Shown here: positions 21,309 to 31,804 of the stretch, piece after piece
How the letters are laid out: each line of letters starts with the position of its first letter
Position numbering within the stretch: the stretch's first letter is position 1
Assembly: GCA_030278955.1 (NCBI GenBank)
Contig: JAOANR010000009.1
Coordinates: forward strand, 41,254,945 to 41,318,944
Source of the DNA: Hygrophila difformis
Taxonomy: Eukaryota; Streptophyta; Magnoliopsida; Lamiales; Acanthaceae
Direction of reading: 5' to 3'
Length of the DNA: 64,000 nt
Position numbers and translations under genes: made by a program
The notes under the pieces: model-generated
What the model saw: the letters and a program-made list of their open reading frames with translations, nothing else
Databases searched by the model: none
What the model was told of the DNA's origin: nothing

Positions 21309-22281
21309 TTGGTGCCGATTGTATCATAAATGGACCAATTACAAATGTGAAAACGAATATCTTGCACACCTGAAGTGCGGTTAATCATCTGGTTCCAAAA
21401 TAAAAATCCTCGAGGTTTACAAATTTTAAAAGTGACGAAATTGCTTAGACAAGCTCTACAAAAGAGCAAATTGCTCCAAAAGAGCAGGGCCCTTACCTTA
21501 AAAATAATGAGATCTCAATCAATCGTTAGAAGCAAAGATATTTGGAACCCATATTGCAAACCTAAATCTTGGCTCTTTGTGCAATCTGAATGCATGTTAT
21601 ATAGTAGCCTCAGTGAAAGCTTAACAGAAAGAAGGCTATACAAATGACGATAGACTTGGGTTTATTATATTCATACAATTCTTGGTATGATAGAAGAATA
21701 AACTACAGTATCGTTCGGAAAATCAATTCCCCTAATTATTTTATATGAAGATAATGCGACTTAATTGTAGCGCATTGAAAATGGGGTTATATAAAAGGAA
21801 AAATGAAATTGAGATCCAAGATTTGGTAAAACTAAATTCTGCATTGGTTTACATTTGGGGCACTACTTGTAAAGGTGTTAAACAAATTCCCAATAAAAAA
21901 GGGATATCCGCTAAATATTCGAATGCTCGGCAGAGTTCTTGATTAAATAAAGGATCCTTTTACACCAAGTGAGAATGAATAAATATTTTGTCCAAAAGGG
22001 ACCATATCTTAGCGGATTTATTGATCAAGGTATTGCTGACTGCAATATTGAAAAATTGGTATCGAGAATTTGAATGCGGCGGCCATAAGATCTCAAATGC
22101 AACTTAAATCAGGGGGAGAAACACTTAAAGATCTCAAATAAAGTCCAAATCAGGGGGAGAAATTGAACACAAGAATATTGTACTCTTTTTCCTTCATTAG
22201 GATTTTTTTTCCCCACTGGGTTTTTTCCTAGTAAGGTTTTAACGAGGCATATTCTTTGTGTAATAAACATCCAAGGGGAAG
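21309..22281 (+). pseudogene. Copia internal region, right part, degenerate
   Basis: Continues the copia element after gypsy-1. Near 21740 the frame reads ILYEDNAT, the RNase H motif of plant copia Pol, with GYIKG-like remnants after a frameshift. Near 21980-22090 pieces read ILADLLIKVL and KNWYREFECGG, the degraded C-terminal DLFTK...KLVHNIGMRRL region. GTTTTAACGAGGCA follows, typical of plant copia 3' ends. No intact frame. Confidence 0.7.
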
Positions 22282-22613
22282 TGTTATATAACACATTACA
22301 TAATATGTGGATGTTTATTGATGAGACATGTGGCATTTTATAATAAGGATTAGTGTCACTTACTTGTCTTAATTATATGCAATGGAGTATGACTAATCCG
22401 GCTAACTTATGCCTATAAATACTTGTAATGGTTGCAATGAAGGGATTGAATAATAATGTTGTTTGGCCTAAGGCCCTTCACTCACCTGTTTGTTTTACCT
22501 TTATTGCTATGTCATATTATATATTGTCATATATTCAATATTGTATACCTATTACAAATTCCTCCAACGTATATACACATACCTCTAGCTAATGCGTTAA
22601 TAATTTCACAACA
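22282..22613 (+). repeat. Second, divergent copia-type LTR next to the 3' end
   Basis: 332 bp starting TGTTATATAACAC and ending TTTCACAACA, resembling the true LTR only at the ends. It is preceded by the GGTTTTAACGAGGCATATTC block plus AAGGGGAAG (22217-22281). That same block occurs again (22615-22681) before the matching 3' LTR. No TSD surrounds it. Confidence 0.65.
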
Positions 22614-22681
22614 CACAGGGTTTTTTCCTAGTAAGGTTTTAACGAGGCATATTCTTCGTGTAATGGACATGCAAGGGGGAG

Positions 22682-22954
22682 TGTTACGTGGCAATGTGAA
22701 ATGATATGCATGTCCATTCCATAATCTATTTGATAACAAGTGTAATACACATGTCATTAAGAAAAGGTGAATGGATTATACAAACCCATGTATAAATATG
22801 TTTCTATGGAAATGAAATCAGATAATTTTTCTGGCTCCATTATCTCACATCTTCTTCCTCCCTCTTAATATTCTTCTCATTACTTTCATTATTCCCAATA
22901 TGTATCCAATCTTTTGTATATATCTATAGCTAATGGGTTAATATTTACACAACA
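22682..22954 (+). repeat. Copia 3' LTR
   Basis: Pairs with 7079-7351, preceded by polypurine AAGGGGGAG and followed by TSD GAATT. Confidence 0.93.
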
Positions 22955-23024
22955 GAATTATATATTCTATGTTTTAGTTTAAATTTACACAAGTACTGTA
23001 TTAAGTTGTAAAAACTCATGCCCG

Positions 23025-25468
23025 TTTTTTTTTTTTTTGAGAAGAAGGATTTTATTTCTCGTAAAAGCCTTTCAGTCCGACTGAAAGATTACAATAGAGC
23101 CCCAGATACAACACTTAGAAACTACCTTGCTCCACACACTCTATAAGCCATTGGAAATTTACATAATATCATCTGCAAATGAGAAAGAAAACTGGAATCC
23201 AAACCAGTCTTAGTGCGTCTCAGTCCAACACATTGCAGCTCCAAAACATTTTAATATCCCTTGTTCCATTCACGAACCTCAATATGGAAATGCTGCACAG
23301 CACCAATCCTTGATCCACAAAAGCAGACTTTAGGCCTGAGAACAATACCTCAAAATGTAAAAGTTTGCAGCTTCCATCACTGTGCTTTTTCAACATTTCA
23401 AAGTTTAAAATTCGGCCAAAACTTGCACCACTGATTTCCTTTTCTTCAAATCCACATATGCTTAAAATCTCCCCAAGCCTAGATTGGCATCCTTCTAACG
23501 TGCAAACAGCCCCAAATTGCACCACCAGGAGTCAACCTCTCCTCCCCCTATATCCTATTCATAACTTTAGAACCCTCAGCCGCAGCAGCCTCATAAAGTG
23601 CATCATCATTCAAAAACCCGAAAGCAACAACAGACATTTGGATCTTCGCAGGAGTTATGCAAAAGCAGCCTCATACCATAGCAGCAGCCTCATAACAAAA
23701 GCATCCTCCATCAGCAGCATCAATCAAGCGACAACATTTTTAGCAGCTTACTCCCTACCACTTGGAAAATCTGCTGTATCATTCAGAAAACCCATCCAAG
23801 AGGTTGTAGTACTTCGTTCGTCCTCCCTTCTCTAGTATAACATCCCGGAGCTCAACTATTACCCATGATGTCAGCCATCCCATAGATCGCCGCATCTCAG
23901 GAATATCAACAGCATTGGATTTGGTAAGTCCAAAAGGCAGTCCCTACACTTGCTAGAAACAGCAACACATCTCCCTAGCAAAAAAAAAAAAACTCTAGTC
24001 CAGTGTATAGAGAACCAAGGGACAAAGGGTAGGTTAGAAGGGGACAATGCTGAGGGGAAGGAAGAGATTTAGATGGGGTGAGGGACCGTTAGAGAGAGCT
24101 CAAACCATAAATTTGAAACTCAACAATTTGAAATACCAAAACCAGTATGCAACTTAAAGAGTGAGGGTCATTGAGCTCATATCACCACTCAAATCATGTA
24201 ACTAATCAGTAGAACTCCAAAACCATATAGAACATGTTCTATGCTAATCCAATAAACCAAGAAGCTCATCTCAAATCTAGATGCTAACTTGCACAAAACA
24301 ACTCATCAGTTTCGAACTGCCCCACGACATTATCAGAGCTCCACTTTTTCTTTCTTATTCTTTCTTTTTTTTTTTTTCTTTTTTTCTTTTTTTTTGGGAG
24401 TCCAATGCCAATAATTTAAGCATAAGTTCCGATCTTCAACTAAAGTTCTCCATTTCAAATCCTAACCTCAATCATATGCTAGTTGGAGCACACCCACACC
24501 CTTTCCAATAGCATTCTAAAGCATCTAAGCATTTACAACCTCAAAATTGCGTTATCACAACAAGTTTTCCATATGATGATGCTTGATCAGTCCTACTCAC
24601 CCCAAGAGGACAAAAATTTGTATGGCTATTGAGAAGGAGGCTGGAGTTTAAAGGTACAAAGTGTGGAGTGGAAAAAGCTGGAAGAAATTTTAGGCTCTAG
24701 CATGAAGGGTAATAAAGGATTATGGGGGAAAAATACCAAACGGGTTTGTCCCAATGCCCTTTACCTCTTTCATACACTGGATATGAGTAAAATGCATGCT
24801 CGATTATGTATGTTTTAGCAAGTTCAGGACTGTCAGTTTGAACCACCACCAATGTATGCATTAAACGACGTATGGCAAAGATCTCACCGGGCAATATATG
24901 AGAGTACTCATCCTAGCAATGGAGTATGATTTCAGTTCTTTCTCAGTAGATGAAACGCCATTGTGGAGCACCAATTTAGCAATAGAACATTCAGCGTCAA
25001 GTTAGCTTCTGTCCTTATTAACTAGAGAATTGCACATCGCCTCTGAACATGGTATAAGCGCCATCCCTCTATACATTCCCTGCTCCCGCTTCTTGAATAC
25101 CTGCATAGAGATTATTATATATATATATATATATACACAAAAATATTTTTCAAATCTTTTCCTTCACTGTAGGAAAATCCGAGACAGCTCTCGTCTAGCC
25201 CCACACCCAGGCATTTCCTTCCCCTCTCCACCACCTATCACCATTAATGTTCCTCCATTCAAAAACCCCCTACTCCAAAGCGAGTTCCGAGGAGCTACAG
25301 AACTCTAGCATATGATCTGCTACTCTTTTCTTATTACTACAGGCCATTGATACAATACCAGTTGATATGCTTCTCTTTTCTTATTACTATAGGCCATTGA
25401 TTCGATACCATTATCTCCTGCTTCGCCCTTAGATCTGCAAGACCATCCCTCCCCCGCAAACATATTGT
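23025..25468 (-). other. LINE 3' untranslated region, unusually long
   Basis: About 2.4 kb between the ORF2 stop and the tail. The last part reads GACTGAAAGGCTTTTACG then AAATAAAATCCTTCTTCTC before poly-A, with AATAAA as polyadenylation signal. It contains a TA microsatellite near 25111-25135, a T-rich tract near 24361-24396 and a 50-bp tandem duplication near 25315-25400 (ACTCTTTTCTTATTACTA). Several short frames exist on both strands, but none has a recognisable motif. It could be a native long 3' UTR, a 3' transduction of host DNA, or hide a nested element. Confidence 0.5.
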
Positions 25469-28213
25469 TTAACACCATTTTTCAATTGCATCTTCCCCAG
25501 CTGCCCTTAGTCTTGCCCATCGGTCCGCAGCATCATTTCTTTCTCTTAATATGTGTTGAATTGATACTTTGCCAGCAAAATTCAGAATTTCCAGAATTGG
25601 GCTTAACAAATGGTGAAATCTCCATGGCACTCTCCCTGGATCCTTAAGCCACCGAACCACATTGATTGAATCACATTCGAAAATCAACCTAGGTAGAGGG
25701 AATCCCTGGTCTTGAATCAGCGCCTTACACACCCGATTGATAGCTGAAAATTCGGCCATTGTCGAATCTGTAAAGCCAATGTTATCCGACAGCACATAGA
25801 TAACATTCCCCTCCTTATCTCTGATAACAACCCCCACACCGGCCGGCCCCGGGTTCCCCATAGATGATCCATCCGTATTGATCTTCCACCAGCCTTCTCT
25901 TGGCCGTTCCCAAACCAACCCTTGTCGCGGAGCCTGGTGGACCAAGCTGTTCCCTTGTGTTAAGTTTTTAGGGAAGTCGGAGTCCACACAGGCCATACTT
26001 ACATCAAAATCCCTCTTCATTGATTTCCTCCATATTCCCACCGTCCACCTGACTTCTTCCAATGCTAATACTAGGTTGAATTGCTTTCCTCCGAAAATCA
26101 CCTCATTTCGCTTTTTCCAGGCTATCCATATGATTGCTAAACCTGTTAGAAACCAAGCCTCCCTATTCCCTATCTTGCCATCGAAACTCAACCATCCCTC
26201 CACTAATTCTTTTACCTTCCCAGGCTGCACCCAAGCCATCCCAAACCATGCTGCTCCTTGGTACCATAGCCTACTAACTTTATCACATTTACAGAACAGG
26301 TGTTCGATAGACTCATTATCATTTCCACACAGGGGGCATTGTATGTCTTGTACCTGTATTTGTGCTCTGTTGGCTAAAAACATCCTTACCGGAAGTGCCT
26401 CATGTAACAGTTTCCACGCCAAGAGCCTCACTTTCATGGGGCATTTGATCTTCCATAAGCGTCGCCAAACTTGACTAGCCACTGCCTGACTTCCTTCTCC
26501 ATTTCGATTCCAGCATGATTTAGTTTTATATTGGCCATTTGGTTCTCTCATCCAAGCTACTCTGTCCACCATATACCTGCACAAGGGCTTCTTGTTTATT
26601 ACATGCAACAGGTCACTCCACACTCCTTTCTCCCAATCAAATAAAGGCCTACGCAAATTGATTCTCCACTCCCACTCAAAACCCTTCCAAATACCATAAT
26701 CTGCTATTTTCCCATATTTGTTGTCAGCGAGGGCAAATATCCTTGGAAACAACTCTCTTAGTGGCCGGCCTCTCTCCACCCATATATCTTGCCAAAATCG
26801 CGTTTCCATTCCATCCCCCACCTGAATGCTAAATCCACTTCCATCCCCTTCCGAGATCACTCCATCCCAAGAGCTACAGATTCTCCCCCACAATGTTCTA
26901 CCTACCTTTGGTTCCGGCACTAAAGGGGCACTTTTATCATAGTATATAGCATCTATCACTTCTTTCCACAACGCATTTTCCGTCCCAAATCTCCACCTCC
27001 ACTTTAACAACAGAGCCTGATTGAGTCGCTGTACATTCTGGATATGCAGGCCACCCTCATCCCTTTGCAAGCATATAGTTTCCCAATTAGTTGTATGTAA
27101 TTTCCTTGCTCCGTCCCATTCATTCCAAAAGAATCTCCTTTTCAATTTCTCGAGACGTTCTGCTACCATCATGGGAATCTTGAAAATCGATAGGAAATAT
27201 ACCGGAAGACTGCTTAACACCGCTTTAATTAAGCACAGTCTACCGGCCTGGGATAGCATCCGGCCCTTCCACCTCGCCAATCTGTTTTCCACCCTATCCA
27301 ACACCGGTTGCCATATCGCCGTGCTATTTACCCTACCTCCAACTGGTATCCCCAAGTATTTCATTGGCCAATTTCCCACTTCGCACCCAAGAATAGATGC
27401 TGGTTCACTTACCAGCTCATTAGTGCAATTAATCCCGTAGAGGCAGCTCTTCCCATAATTGATTCTAAGGCCCGTAGATAAAGAAAGGCATGTTAAAACT
27501 CTCTTAACCATTACCACTTGATGAAGCTCTCCTTCGCAGAAAATGATAGTGTCGTCCGCATATTGAAGGTGGGAGATTTTTGGACCATTATTCCCTGCCT
27601 GTAGACCTGTGAACAGCCCCATACCAGTAGCCCTTGAAACTAAAATATTCAACACTTCGGCCACCAAGACAAATAAATACGGTGAGAGAGGATCTCCTTG
27701 TCTTAATCATTTTTGCAACTTGAAGAACTTAGTAGGCGACCCGTTGATAAGAACAACAGCCGACGCCTTTGTCACGCATTCTCTCATCCAATTTATCCAT
27801 TTTTCCCCGAACCCCATAGACTCCAATATTTTAAATAGGGCATCCCAAGACACATTATCGTATGCCTTGGCGAAATCTAACTTAATAACGAAGCCCGACC
27901 GACCCAATGCTTGAGTGGAGTGGATCACCTCTGCCGCAACCAAAATACCGTCCAAAATTTGCCTACCTCTTACAAAGGCCATCTGAGAGCTCCCAACAAC
28001 CTTGGTTAATACTTCCTGCAATCTTCTAGCTAAAACCTTTGTGATAATTTTGTGAATGCAGCCTACCAACGAGATCGGGCGGAAATCTCTAAAGTCCTTA
28101 GGATCCTCCACCTTCGGAATAAGGACAATGAATGATCCACCTGTTTCTTGAGGTAGTCTGCTTTCATTTTCCAGATTTTTAAAAACAGCCAGCAAATCCC
28201 CCTTCAAGACCTC
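25469..28213 (-). pseudogene. LINE ORF2, C-terminal part (RT, zf-RVT, RNase H)
   Basis: Reading from 28213 down: RT palm segments (LIPKVEDPKDFRDFRPISL, FVRGRQILDG, KLDFAKAYDNVSW), then an in-frame TGA at about 27704-27706, then RQGDPLSPYLF and the catalytic YADD encoded at 27551-27562. Next come the RVT zinc-binding domain (about 26540-26270; WKIKCPMKVRLLAWKLLHEALP with a CPLCG...HLFCKC finger) and an RNase H-like domain ending the protein (about 25890-25490; INTDGSSMGNPGPAG, AEFSAI, ERNDAADRWA). The C-terminal RNase H is usual in plant L1 LINEs. One stop and the gypsy-2 insertion inactivate it. Confidence 0.92.
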
Positions 28214-28782
28214 CGTAATACCCGAGAATTTTCCAACATAAAATAAAATAATAATTAAATAAATAAACAATAAATACCATAAATAAATAAATCCAGCAAA
28301 TAAAGAAATCAATAAAGATAAGGAAATGAGAAAATGAGATTTAACTTAAAAAGGAATTAAAGGAATTTAATTAAATAAAAGGATGGATTAAAGGTAAATA
28401 AATTATACACCGAAACCCGACACTAATGAACTCGAGGATTCGAGTCCAAAACATCCAATTAGACCCGAGTAAATATTTAGAGAAAAAGTAGTAACCCGAA
28501 GATACCCCGGGAATCGGAATTCGGGAGCATAGAGGGATAGAAACCCGAAAGAGAGGCGGAAAAGCACGACGGATCGCACGACCCGCCCGGACCGAAGTCC
28601 AGGCGAGTGTCGCGCGGTGGCCGCGCGTTCGAAGGAGGAAGAGCGCGCCACGACCGCGCCACACAACAGATTCGCCCGTTGCGTGAATCTCTCGCCCGAA
28701 CGCGGATTTTTCGACTTTCGGTTGAACATCTCTCGACCCAAGACCCTTAGGTCAGATGTTGGACGCCCTAGGACTTGAAAAT

Positions 28783-28791
28783 CTATAAATA
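28783..28791 (+). promoter_or_regulatory. LTR TATA box, gypsy-2
   Basis: CTATAAATA about 570 bp into the LTR, followed within 80 bp by pyrimidine-rich AACCCTACAACCTTCTAC. It would place the start near 28815 and leave about 2 kb of transcribed R-U5 leader. The same box is at 37328-37336 in the 3' LTR and, in minus orientation, at about 54417-54425 and 59139-59147 in gypsy-4. Confidence 0.6.
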
Positions 28792-29109
28792 CGACCTCCT
28801 AGGAGCTCCAAATACTTTTACGAAACCCTACAACCTTCTACACATTCGAAACCCTAAATCCGGAGTCGTCAGAGGCATGAAACCAAAGGCGAGACCTGTT
28901 GGACGAAATTTCTACAGACCTCCATAGTCGTGGTAAGTCTCGATCCAATCTTTGTTCCATAAACGATTCGAAAACGAATCCTAATCATCTTCTTTTCTCT
29001 TCTACACCTCGTATTGGATCTAGATCGTAGAACCCGACGAACGGAGAGGAGAAACGGTGGACTGGAAGCCACGCCTTCGAATAGACGATCCCGGACGTTC
29101 ATAGACTCT

Positions 29110-30451
29110 GTAAGTTAACTCTTACATGGTTTTGGGATGAATTAAAACATTCAAACTAAAAGATTACCAAGAAATCGAAAATCTGTCAATCTAAACTTTC
29201 TACCGATGCAACAGATTTGTTGAATTTTTCCGAACCTTAAAACGAATTCAAACGGAGAAACTTAAAACACGAAAAACGTTCCTAAGACTTAGATCTAGCT
29301 ACTGTGAATTTTTGAGAATTTTTGGAGTCGATTTGATATGTGAAAACCCACTGAAACCGAACTGTTTGAATCTAGATCTTGAAATCTTGGACGGAACTTA
29401 GGAATGATCTTGATCACGTTTTTGACATAGGATCTAGACTGTTTTAGATCTTTGGCCGAACATAAAAGTCGTAGATAATTGTCTTAAGATGATCTCTGTC
29501 AAATTTCATCAAATTTGGTGTTGAATTGCTATGGTAGAATTCGAAATCTTTAAACTGTGATACATTAAACTCGGACAGAATTGTTCTTATGCGAAAATTG
29601 GTGATTTTGACCTACTTAGGTATCTCGGATTGAAAAAGTTAAAACACGAAAGTTGTAGATCTTGATGTTTCTGAGTCAGATATGAAAGTTTGGAATTTTT
29701 GGAATTAAATCTGATTTTAGACGAATTTTAGAGTAAACTGTGGTTTACCGGAAACAAAATCTTGAAATCTTGTTGAAACATGGAATTAACCTTTAGGGTT
29801 GAAATGAGTTGAGATATTCTTTTTAAATAAATACAATTGAAGTCAGATTTTAAAAATTAAATCCCCTTACAAACTTGATAAATTAAAATTAGGGGTGAGT
29901 GCTCTGCAGGGTGCCCCCTAACGATTCACTTCGTGCCGTAATGGACGATGGTGACCCCGCGCGCTAAACTTGAAATGTGATATTGCCAAAGCGGCGAAAT
30001 ATAGAGCCTACACTCTCGTGAATATCCGTATGGGTTTCCCGAGGCTTCGGAGTGGTACTGGGTATGGCTGATACGGTTGCGGCCGCCGGGCTACCGGCTA
30101 AACTTGTTGACATCGCGATGCTATCGTGAAACTTTGAGATACCAAATCGGGGATGTAATGGGGATACTAAACTAAATTAAATTAGATTAAATTATGTTGA
30201 TGTCCAATTAAATTATTTAAATGCTTTCCTTAATTTATGGCTATTATTCTAAACCATGCGATGTGTGTTGTTAAATAGAGCCCTGAAATAAATTATGCTA
30301 TTGATTATTGATTAGATAAATTAAATATTATGTTATTATCATGCTTTCAGTTATTTATTAAATTAATGGCTTTTAAACCCTACGATCATGCATGTGTTAA
30401 CTTACTCAGCAAGTTTGCTGACCAAAACCGTTTTTACTCCCTTTCTTACAG
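29110..30451 (+). promoter_or_regulatory. Predicted LTR leader intron and covarying hairpin, gypsy-2
   Basis: Donor-like CTCTGTAAGTTAAC (GT at 29110) and acceptor-like CTCCCTTTCTTACAG (AG ending 30451). The hairpin CAGCAA/TTGCTG at 30407-30420, preceded by AACTTACT, lies about 30 bases before the acceptor. The 3' LTR repeats all of these (hairpin about 38954-38967, acceptor ending 38998). Confidence 0.5.
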
Positions 30452-30814
30452 AATATGTGGAATGAGCATGTGTGGGCACGATTCATGCATGTGATTTTGG
30501 GATTGTTATTTTGCTTTTAAATTCGTACTTTAGACTATATTATGAACGGACCTGTTTAACCCGTGTTTTGGCCATGTCGGCCCTATTTATATTTTCCGCT
30601 GCGATACTGTACTAAACCATTTATTTCCGCTGCGCTATATTAATATTATTTTCGAATTATATTGTATGGGCTATTTTGAATGATTTAAATGTTTTAAATA
30701 CTGCAATACCTAGCCTTGCATCTCTTTAGTAAGCTCGGAGAAACCTGTGTCTTACTAGGGAGATGTGGCGGTGACATCCCGACCTGGGTGACCAAAAATT
30801 GGGGTGTTACAAGT

Positions 30815-30826
30815 TGGTATCAAAGC
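30815..30826 (+). other. Gypsy-2 primer binding site
   Basis: TGGTATCAAAGC, the tRNA-Met PBS with one mismatch (A for G) against gypsy-1. Confidence 0.9.
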
Positions 30827-31030
30827 CCGGCTATTTTTAAAACTACTATTTTTAAACCATTACTATTTTTAAACTATTATTAGTATTTTGACTATTATTT
30901 TAAAATTTTAAAGTATTATTTCCATGGAAAATTTTTATTTTAAAACCCATGGAAAATATATATATGTGGTGCATTAAATTGTTAATGGGGGGGAAATATC
31001 ATTTGCATTTGCATGTTGCATCTCTGCTAT

Positions 31031-31158
31031 GAACTTAGAATCTTGGCGAAATTTGAACCTAGAATCTTGGCGAAACTTGAACTTAGAATCTTGGCGAAAC
31101 TTGAACTTAGAATCTTGGCGAATTGAACTTAGAATCTTGGCGAATATTAACTTAGATC
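31031..31158 (+). repeat. 22-24 bp minisatellite in gypsy-2 leader
   Basis: Five copies and a partial sixth of GAACTTAGAATCTTGGCGAA. It ends just before the accessory ORF. Three related copies sit in the leader of gypsy-4 (about 56655-56730, opposite strand). Confidence 0.9.
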
Positions 31159-31173
31159 TATTGCTTGCGCTAG

Positions 31174-31524
31174 ATGGCTAGTCAAGACGTGATGCAGTTG
31201 ATGGTCAGGATGATGAGCGTTCATCTTGATTCCCACCAAACCTTAGAGCAAGTGAAGTACCGTATGGCTCAATTGGAGGCCAACCTACATCACATGGGCA
31301 ACTTGAGAGAGGCGGATCATCACCGCATAAACCAACTCGAACGCCAAGTCCAAACCCTCACTACACAAAACTTAATACTAAAGGAATACATCGATGCCCA
31401 CGGGCAGGACTTAAACACTATCTTTGACGACCTACTGCCGCCGAGTTCGGAGGAGGAAGATCCGGAGGAAGATCCTGCTACCCCACCGGAGGACGTCATG
31501 AGACACTTGAGATTCTACTGTTAG
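31174..31524 (+). CDS. Coiled-coil accessory ORF (gypsy-2)
   Basis: 116 codons starting MASQDVMQLMVRMM. The coiled-coil region holds HHMGNLREADHHRINQLERQV, matching the conserved segment of the gypsy-1 and gypsy-3 proteins. The acidic tail reads SSEEEDPEEDPATPPED. It lacks the IDVSSDEDD version but keeps a serine plus acidic cluster. It is open from start to stop even though the neighbouring Gag-Pol is broken. It occupies the same place, before gag and after the leader minisatellite. Function unknown; probably homo-oligomeric by coiled coil. Confidence 0.72.
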   Translation: MASQDVMQLMVRMMSVHLDSHQTLEQVKYRMAQLEANLHHMGNLREADHHRINQLERQVQTLTTQNLILKEYIDAHGQDLNTIFDDLLPPSSEEEDPEEDPATPPEDVMRHLRFYC

Positions 31525-31620
31525 ACACCTATTTTGCTAGGAAAATATTTCTACTTTTGTACTAAAAATTTCTTTTGAGGAAATAAAATGCCCTGATTTA
31601 TTATTTTTTTTAAAAAAAAA

Positions 31621-31636
31621 CGGACAGATCTGTCCG
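31621..31636 (+). other. Perfect palindrome between accessory ORF and gag, gypsy-2
   Basis: CGGACAGATCTGTCCG, a fully self-complementary 16-mer flanked by A runs (31612-31620 and 31644-31653). It corresponds in position to the gypsy-1 hairpin at 13569-13586. Confidence 0.7.
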
Positions 31637-31804
31637 TACAGCCGAAAAAAAAAATTCGAAATAAAATAAAACCCCGAAGCGTACGACGCTTCTTAGTTTG
31701 AACAAAGCACCACGTGCTAAATTGCGACACACATATACATTATTAGAAATTTCTTAGACTATATGCTAAATCTACCAGTCCTAATCCATCCCGTTTGTAC
31801 CAGA

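Larger units (their letters stand above)
7079..22954 (+). mobile_element. Ty1/copia LTR retrotransposon, decayed, hosts gypsy-1
   Basis: Two 273-bp LTRs (7079-7351 and 22682-22954), both starting TGTTACGTGG and ending TTACACAACA, are flanked by the 5-bp duplication GAATT (7074-7078 and 22955-22959). A PBS-like TTATCAGCACGA follows the 5' LTR and a polypurine AAGGGGGAG precedes the 3' LTR. The body is split at 9559-9563 by an 11.7 kb gypsy insertion. Coding traces are in copia order: GAG-pre-integrase motif on the left, RNase H and pol tail on the right. All frames are broken and much of the integrase and reverse transcriptase is missing or unrecognisable. Confidence 0.92.
28214..30811 (+). 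repeat. Gypsy-2 5' LTR
   Basis: 2598 bp, ends GGGGTGTTACA. It contains TATA box CTATAAATA at 28783-28791, CG-rich palindrome CGCGCGGTGGCCGCGCG at 28611-28627 in U3, a donor-like GTAAGT at 28931 and another at 29110, and one GCCGG/CCGGC hairpin module near 30078-30100. Confidence 0.94.

Noticed and set aside
23365..23835. 156-codon plus-strand frame in the LINE 3' region
   Set aside because: No motif, repetitive serine-rich composition, and alternative frames on both strands.
25878..26474. 198-codon plus-strand frame
   Set aside because: Shadow of LINE ORF2 on the minus strand, where zf-RVT and RNase H motifs are clear.
28371..28741. Frames in the gypsy-2 LTR (also 36948-37286 and the gypsy-4 counterparts 54468-54864, 59190-59586)
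   Set aside because: Located in U3 CG-rich sequence with overlapping alternatives; similarity only reflects LTR homology.
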